Shown here: positions 5,620 through 9,027 of the stretch, one piece after another
Layout: every line of letters starts with the position of its first letter
Position numbering within the stretch: the stretch's first letter is position 1
DNA from: DASZTU01 sp035493835
Lineage (GTDB): Bacteria; Pseudomonadota; Alphaproteobacteria; Rhizobiales; Devosiaceae
Direction: 5' to 3'
Length of the DNA stretch: 9,027 bases
Assembly: GCA_035493835.1 (NCBI GenBank)
Contig: DATJHO010000116.1
Coordinates: 1 to 9,027 of the forward strand
Translations under genes and position numbers: made by a program
Notes under the pieces: model-generated
The model's database searches: none
Seen by the model: the letters and a program-made list of their open reading frames with translations, nothing else
What the model was told of the DNA's origin: nothing

Positions 5620-6933
5620 ATGCTTAGCGTAAATCGTCACGATTTCGGGCCGAATTTCACCTTTGGCGTCGCCACCGCCAGCTACCAGATCGAGGGCGCG
5701 ATCGGCGAGGGGAGGGGCCCTTCCATCTGGGATACGTTCGCGGCAACGCCCGGCAATGTGAAGGGCGGCGACACCGGCGCCATCGCCGACGATCACTACA
5801 ATCGCTGGGAGGAAGACCTCGATCTGATCCGCGATGGCGGCTTTGATGCCTATCGCTTTTCGCTGGCGTGGCCGCGCCTGATGCCGGAGGGCACCGGCGA
5901 GGTGAACCAGAAGGGCATCGATTTTTACGATCGCCTCATCGACGGCATGTTGGCCCGCAATATCAAGCCGTATCTGACGCTCTACCATTGGGACCTGCCG
6001 AGCGCGCTGCAGGACAAGGGCGGCTGGATGAACCGCGATATCGCCGGCTGGCTGGCCGACTACGCGGCGCTGGTTGCCAAGTACTATGGCGACCGCGTCA
6101 CGGCTGTCGCCACCATCAACGAACCCTGGTGCGTGGCCTTCCTCAGCCATTTCCTCGGCAAGCATGCCCCCGGCTATCGCGATTTCCGCGCCGCCGCGCG
6201 GGCGATGCACCACGTGCTGTTCGCGCACGGTACCGCGGTTGGGGCGCTGCGCGCCAACGGCGTCAAGAATATCGGCATCGTCACCAATTTGCAGAAATGC
6301 GAGCCGGCCTCGGCCAGCGCCGAGGACGCGGCAGCGACCGAGCTTTATGACGCCGTCCACAATGGCTGGTACCTGGGCGGGCTCTACAAGGGCCAGTACC
6401 CGGCCAGTGCGGTAAAGCTGTTCGAGCCCTATCTGCCGCAGGGTTTCGAGAAGGACATGCCGATCGTTTCGGCGCCCCTCGACTGGGCCGGCATCAACTA
6501 TTATTCCCGCTCGCTGATCGCCGCCGATCCCGAAAGCCAGCTGCCGGCCAAGGCCGTGCCCGGCAATCTCGAACTCACCGATATCGGCTGGGAGATCTAC
6601 CCCAAGGGGCTCACGGACCTGCTGGTGCGCGTTTCCACCGACTACACCAAGGTGCCGATCTACGTCACCGAGAACGGCATGGCCGAGGTCGAGGGCGATG
6701 AAGATCCGCGCCGGGTGAAATATTACGACGATCACCTCAAGGCGGTGCTTGCGGCGCGCGAAGCGGGGGCCGACGTCCGCGGCTATTTCGCCTGGTCATT
6801 GATGGACAATTTCGAGTGGGCGGAAGGCTATTCCAAGCGCTTCGGCATCGTCGGGGTGGATTACGCGACGCAGAAGCGCACGCCGCGCTCCAGCTATCGG
6901 GCATTCCAGGGGATGCTGCACAATACGAAGTGA
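5620..6933 (+). CDS. GH1 family beta-glucosidase
   Basis: A 437-residue glycoside hydrolase family 1 enzyme that releases the terminal beta-linked glucose (often also galactose or fucose) from oligosaccharides and aryl glucosides by the retaining mechanism. The catalytic acid/base is E168 in TINEPW (165-170) and the nucleophile E351 in YVTENG (348-353). Substrate-site motifs are Q23 in SYQIEGA (21-27), H123 and W124 in LYHWDLP (121-127), and the glycone-binding NFEWAEGYSKRFG (397-409). The length is typical. There is no signal peptide, so it acts in the cytoplasm on imported sugars. ATG 5620 is preceded by GAGGAGAGGGG (5603-5613); the frame is open from GTG 5560, but family homology starts at FGPNFTFGVATAS just after the ATG. 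It is divergent from the transaldolase. No transporter gene is adjacent, so the natural substrate is unknown. Confidence 0.95.
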   Translation: MLSVNRHDFGPNFTFGVATASYQIEGAIGEGRGPSIWDTFAATPGNVKGGDTGAIADDHYNRWEEDLDLIRDGGFDAYRFSLAWPRLMPEGTGEVNQKGIDFYDRLIDGMLARNIKPYLTLYHWDLPSALQDKGGWMNRDIAGWLADYAALVAKYYGDRVTAVATINEPWCVAFLSHFLGKHAPGYRDFRAAARAMHHVLFAHGTAVGALRANGVKNIGIVTNLQKCEPASASAEDAAATELYDAVHNGWYLGGLYKGQYPASAVKLFEPYLPQGFEKDMPIVSAPLDWAGINYYSRSLIAADPESQLPAKAVPGNLELTDIGWEIYPKGLTDLLVRVSTDYTKVPIYVTENGMAEVEGDEDPRRVKYYDDHLKAVLAAREAGADVRGYFAWSLMDNFEWAEGYSKRFGIVGVDYATQKRTPRSSYRAFQGMLHNTK

Positions 6934-7069
6934 GGGCCCCTCACCCGCCTGCCGGCACCCTCTCCCGCAAGGGGAGAGGGGAGATGTGGCACGGCTGGGT
7001 AACACACGCTCTTCCTTCTCCCCTTGCGGGAGAAGCTGGCGCGGAGCGCCGGATAAGGGGTGAGCCCCG
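6934..7069. repeat. Inverted pair of the CCCTCACCC...CCCTCTCCC palindromic repeat (copies 2 and 3)
   Basis: Copy 2 (6934-6982) begins right after the GH1 stop, reads CCCCTCACCC and then a 9-bp stem CCCTCTCCC/GGGAGAGGG (6958-6980). Copy 3 (7014-7069) lies in the opposite orientation: an 8-bp stem CTTCTCCC/GGGAGAAG (7015-7035), a second small stem GGCGC-GGA-GCGCC (7038-7050), then GGGGTGAGCCCC. Both share the loop sequence CCCGCAAGGGG when read in the same sense. The strong stems may end the GH1 transcript, although no T-run follows. Confidence 0.7.
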
Positions 7070-7080
7070 TACGAACGGCC

Positions 7081-7106
7081 GGAACCAATTCCCTTGCGCA
7101 AACATT
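7081..7106 (+). promoter_or_regulatory. Candidate EcfG-type general stress promoter for the DUF3072 gene
   Basis: GGAAC (7081-7085) and CATT (7103-7106) are 17 bases apart. The known consensus for the alphaproteobacterial stress sigma factor EcfG is GGAAC-N16/17-CGTT, so only one core base differs. A start near 7113 would give a leader of about 24 bases. It was assigned by eye. Confidence 0.35.
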
Positions 7107-7136
7107 GGAGTAACGCCCATTTCGCGCGAGGCCAGA

Positions 7137-7361
7137 ATGGCGGATCCCCGCAATCCCAAATCCGAACCTGATCCCACCTCCAACACGGAGAAGGATCCGG
7201 ATGAGTGGACCACCGGCGATGAGCCGATGACCGGCGCGCAGGCATCCTACCTGAAGACGCTGTCGGAGCAGGCGCACGAGCCCGATGCGTTCTCGGCAGA
7301 GTTGACCAAGGCAGAAGCCTCCAAGCGCATCGATGCGTTGAAGCAAAAGCTCAAGCTCTGA
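7137..7361 (+). CDS. Small DUF3072 domain protein
   Basis: A 74-residue soluble protein of unknown function. It matches the family known as DUF3072 in its core: DEWTTGDEPMTGAQASYLKT (22-41), then LTKAEASKRIDALK (56-69). The N-terminal 20 residues are polar and low in complexity (Asp, Pro, Ser, Asn, Lys) and probably disordered; the rest looks like two helices around a TKAEAS cap. There are no cysteines, signal peptide or membrane segment. ATG 7137 is preceded by GAGG (7128-7131) at 5 bases. An in-frame opening reaching back into the GH1 gene is rejected, because it crosses the repeats and the homology starts here. A possible stress-type promoter lies just upstream. I know of no established biochemical role. 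Confidence 0.85.
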   Translation: MADPRNPKSEPDPTSNTEKDPDEWTTGDEPMTGAQASYLKTLSEQAHEPDAFSAELTKAEASKRIDALKQKLKL

Positions 7362-7411
7362 TCGGGCTGCGCAAACACCACGCCTGGAACATCTGGTCGC
7401 ATTTCCCACCA

Positions 7412-7440
7412 TTGACGCCGCTCTAATGGGCTAGCTAGAA
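7412..7440 (+). promoter_or_regulatory. Candidate promoter of the alpha-glucosidase gene
   Basis: TTGACG (7412-7417) and CTAGAA (7435-7440) are separated by exactly 17 bases. The -35 box matches TTGACA in five of six positions; the -10 box is weaker. A start near 7447 falls at the edge of the downstream palindrome. Confidence 0.4.
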
Positions 7441-7447
7441 GAGCGTC

Positions 7448-7459
7448 CAAAGCGCTTTG
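7448..7459. promoter_or_regulatory. Candidate LacI-family operator CAAAGCGCTTTG
   Basis: This is a perfect 12-bp palindrome with a central CG, the shape typical of LacI/GalR repressor sites. It lies about 8 bases after the candidate -10 box, so a bound repressor would cover the transcription start. The agl alpha-glucoside operon of Sinorhizobium meliloti is linked to a LacI-type regulator, AglR, which makes this reading plausible. No regulator gene is visible in the window. Confidence 0.4.
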
Positions 7460-7501
7460 ATCGTCGCAATTGCGCCTCTTCGAATACCGAGGAATGAGTA
7501 T

Positions 7502-9027
7502 ATGAATTCCAGCCTGCCGATGACCGAGACCATGCAGGCCGAGCATCCAGACAAAGACATAGATTGGTGGCGAGGGGCGGTAATCTACCAGATCTATCCG
7601 CGGTCGTTTCAGGATCATAACGGGGACGGCGTCGGCGATCTCGTCGGCGTAACCGAGCGTCTTGAATATGTTGCCGATCTCGGCGTCGATGCGATCTGGC
7701 TGTCGCCGGTTTTCACTTCGCCGATGAAGGATTTCGGCTACGACGTCTCAAACTATCGAGACATCGATCCGGTCTTCGGCACGCTGGGCGATTTCGACCG
7801 GCTGGTGCAGAAGGCGCACACGCTGAAACTCAAGGTGATCATCGACCAGGTGATCTCCCACTCATCCGACAAGCATCCCTGGTTCGCCGAGAGCCGCTCG
7901 AACCGCACCAATCCCAAGGCGGATTGGTATGTCTGGGCCGATGCCAAGCCGGACGGCACGCCGCCCAATAATTGGCTCTCCATCTTCGGCGGCTCGGCCT
8001 GGGCGTGGGACGCAAGGCGCATGCAGTATTACCTGCACAATTTTTTGGTCTCGCAACCCGATTTCAACTTCCACAACCTCGAAGTGCAGGACGCGCATCT
8101 CGATACGATGCGCTTCTGGCTCGAGCGCGGCGTCGATGGTTTTCGGCTGGATACGGTGAATTTCTACTTTCACTCGCTGAAGCTGGAGGCCAATCCGCCG
8201 ATCCGGCCGGAGGAGTTCAACTCGACGACCGCCCCGGCGGTGAACCCCTACAATTTCCAGGAACACATCTACGACAAGAGCCAGCCCGAAAACGTGGTGT
8301 TCCTGCAGCGGCTCCGGCACCTCTTGGACCAGTATCCCGGCAGCACCACGGTGGGCGAGATCGGCGACGCGCAGCGCCAGCTCGAGATCATGAGCCAGTA
8401 CACCTCGGGCAGCGACAAGCTGCACATGGCCTATACTTTCGATTACCTCGGCGGCAGCTTCACCTCGCAGCATTTCAAGAGCTCGATTGCGGCCAGCGAG
8501 GCAGCGGCGCCCAATGGATGGCTATGCCTTGCGTTCTCGAACCATGACGTGGTGCGGCATATCAGCCGTTGGGCGACCTACGAGCATCAGGATGCCGTCG
8601 CCCGACTGGCCGCAACGGTGATCCTTTCGATGAAGGGCTCGGTCTGTCTCTACCAGGGCGAGGAACTGGGCCTGACCGAGGCCCATCTCGCCTTCGAGGA
8701 TCTGGTGGATCCCTACGGCATCGAATTCTGGCCGGAGTTCAAGGGGCGCGATGGTTGCCGCACGCCGATGGTTTGGATTGCGGCGGCGCACCTTGGCGGG
8801 TTCACGACCGCGCCGCGCTCGTGGCTGCCGGTGCCCGCCGACCACCTGCCCAAGGCGGTGGACGAACAGCTCAAGGCCAACAACTCCGTGCTCGAGCACT
8901 ACCGGGCGATGCTCGCCTTCCGCAAGCGGCACCCGGCCCTGAGCAAGGGCTCGATCACGCTGCTGGATGCACCCGACGGCATCCTCGCCTATACGCGCCA
9001 GGACGACGAGGAGGCGCTGCTCTGCGT
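7502..9027 (+). CDS. GH13 alpha-glucosidase (subfamily 23-like, AglA type), 3' end cut by the window
   Basis: Retaining alpha-glucosidase that hydrolyses terminal alpha-linked glucose from maltose-, sucrose- or trehalose-type sugars; 508 complete codons are visible and the gene continues. Motifs in order: VIYQIYPRSFQDHNGDGVGD (27-46), LSPVFTSPMKDFGYDV (67-82), the subfamily form DQVISH (115-120), the nucleophile D217 in GFRLDTVNFYFH (213-224), acid/base E286 in TVGEIGD (283-289), stabiliser D349 in FSNHDVVRH (345-353), and LYQGEELGL (383-391). GFRLDT(V/I)NFYF and SHxSDxHPWF are characteristic of GH13 subfamily 23. The usual length is about 530-550, so only a short C-terminal beta domain is missing. 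There is no signal peptide. ATG 7502 is preceded by GAGGA (7489-7493) at 8 bases. A promoter and LacI-type palindrome lie upstream. It resembles rhizobial AglA, but no agl transporter genes are seen, so I give no symbol. Confidence 0.94.
   Translation, partial: MNSSLPMTETMQAEHPDKDIDWWRGAVIYQIYPRSFQDHNGDGVGDLVGVTERLEYVADLGVDAIWLSPVFTSPMKDFGYDVSNYRDIDPVFGTLGDFDRLVQKAHTLKLKVIIDQVISHSSDKHPWFAESRSNRTNPKADWYVWADAKPDGTPPNNWLSIFGGSAWAWDARRMQYYLHNFLVSQPDFNFHNLEVQDAHLDTMRFWLERGVDGFRLDTVNFYFHSLKLEANPPIRPEEFNSTTAPAVNPYNFQEHIYDKSQPENVVFLQRLRHLLDQYPGSTTVGEIGDAQRQLEIMSQYTSGSDKLHMAYTFDYLGGSFTSQHFKSSIAASEAAAPNGWLCLAFSNHDVVRHISRWATYEHQDAVARLAATVILSMKGSVCLYQGEELGLTEAHLAFEDLVDPYGIEFWPEFKGRDGCRTPMVWIAAAHLGGFTTAPRSWLPVPADHLPKAVDEQLKANNSVLEHYRAMLAFRKRHPALSKGSITLLDAPDGILAYTRQDDEEALLC

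Noticed and set aside
5500..6735. 411-residue open frame on the minus strand
   Set aside because: It lies opposite the GH1 gene, shows no recognisable domain, and is a product of GC-rich codon bias.
7494..7505. Three-codon open frame ATG-AGT-ATA-TGA overlapping the alpha-glucosidase start
   Set aside because: The ribosome binding site directly abuts its ATG, leaving no spacing for initiation; it is probably chance.
8777..8799. Possible compensated frameshift in the alpha-glucosidase (residues 426-433, IAAAHLGG after MVW)
   Set aside because: The residues look slightly unusual, but the frame is intact on both sides and simple substitutions explain it.
1..9027. A defence, mobile or other undescribed multi-gene system
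   Set aside because: All recognisable genes are metabolic or housekeeping families; no nuclease, transposase, toxin or reverse transcriptase motif was seen.

Overview
The window is GC-rich chromosomal DNA from an alphaproteobacterium, most likely of the order Hyphomicrobiales (Rhizobiales); a Devosia-like relative is a guess. Support comes from the rhizobial form of Mrp, promoter candidates of the CTTGAC/CTATAT type, a GGAAC-type stress promoter candidate, a GH13 subfamily 23-like alpha-glucosidase, and intergenic palindromic repeats of kinds frequent in this group. No plasmid, phage, IS, CRISPR or RNA-gene signal was seen.

Layout. (1) 1-1169, minus: an M20D metal amidohydrolase, complete except that its stop codon is cut by the window edge. 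(2) 1170-1361: divergent control region with a promoter candidate and a dyad. (3) 1362-3061, plus: etfB-etfA, both subunits of an electron transfer flavoprotein, overlapping by one base. (4) 3062-3536: no gene, but packed with three kinds of intergenic repeat. (5) 3537-4607, minus: mrp (apbC), preceded by a leader with three back-to-back hairpins. (6) 4761-5414, minus: a small transaldolase of the FSA/TalC family. (7) 5620-6933, plus: a GH1 beta-glucosidase, divergent from the transaldolase. (8) 6934-7136: an inverted pair of another repeat and a possible stress promoter. (9) 7137-7361: a small DUF3072 protein. (10) 7502-9027, plus: a GH13 alpha-glucosidase cut by the right edge, with a promoter and LacI-type operator candidate.

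The right half has a sugar theme: two glycosidases release glucose from beta- and alpha-glucosides, and a transaldolase serves the pentose phosphate pathway. The left half concerns amino-acid conjugate hydrolysis and electron transfer from flavin dehydrogenases. mrp is a housekeeping iron-sulfur assembly factor. These are separate small transcription units, not one pathway.

I found no convincing new multi-gene system. The points most worth a second look are an ETF alpha subunit that has lost the normally invariant arginine next to its flavin (Ile200), the triple-hairpin mrp leader whose last hairpin contains the ribosome binding site, a perfect 26-bp inverted repeat matching the Neisseria dRS3 pattern, and the repressor and stress-promoter candidates before the last two genes.
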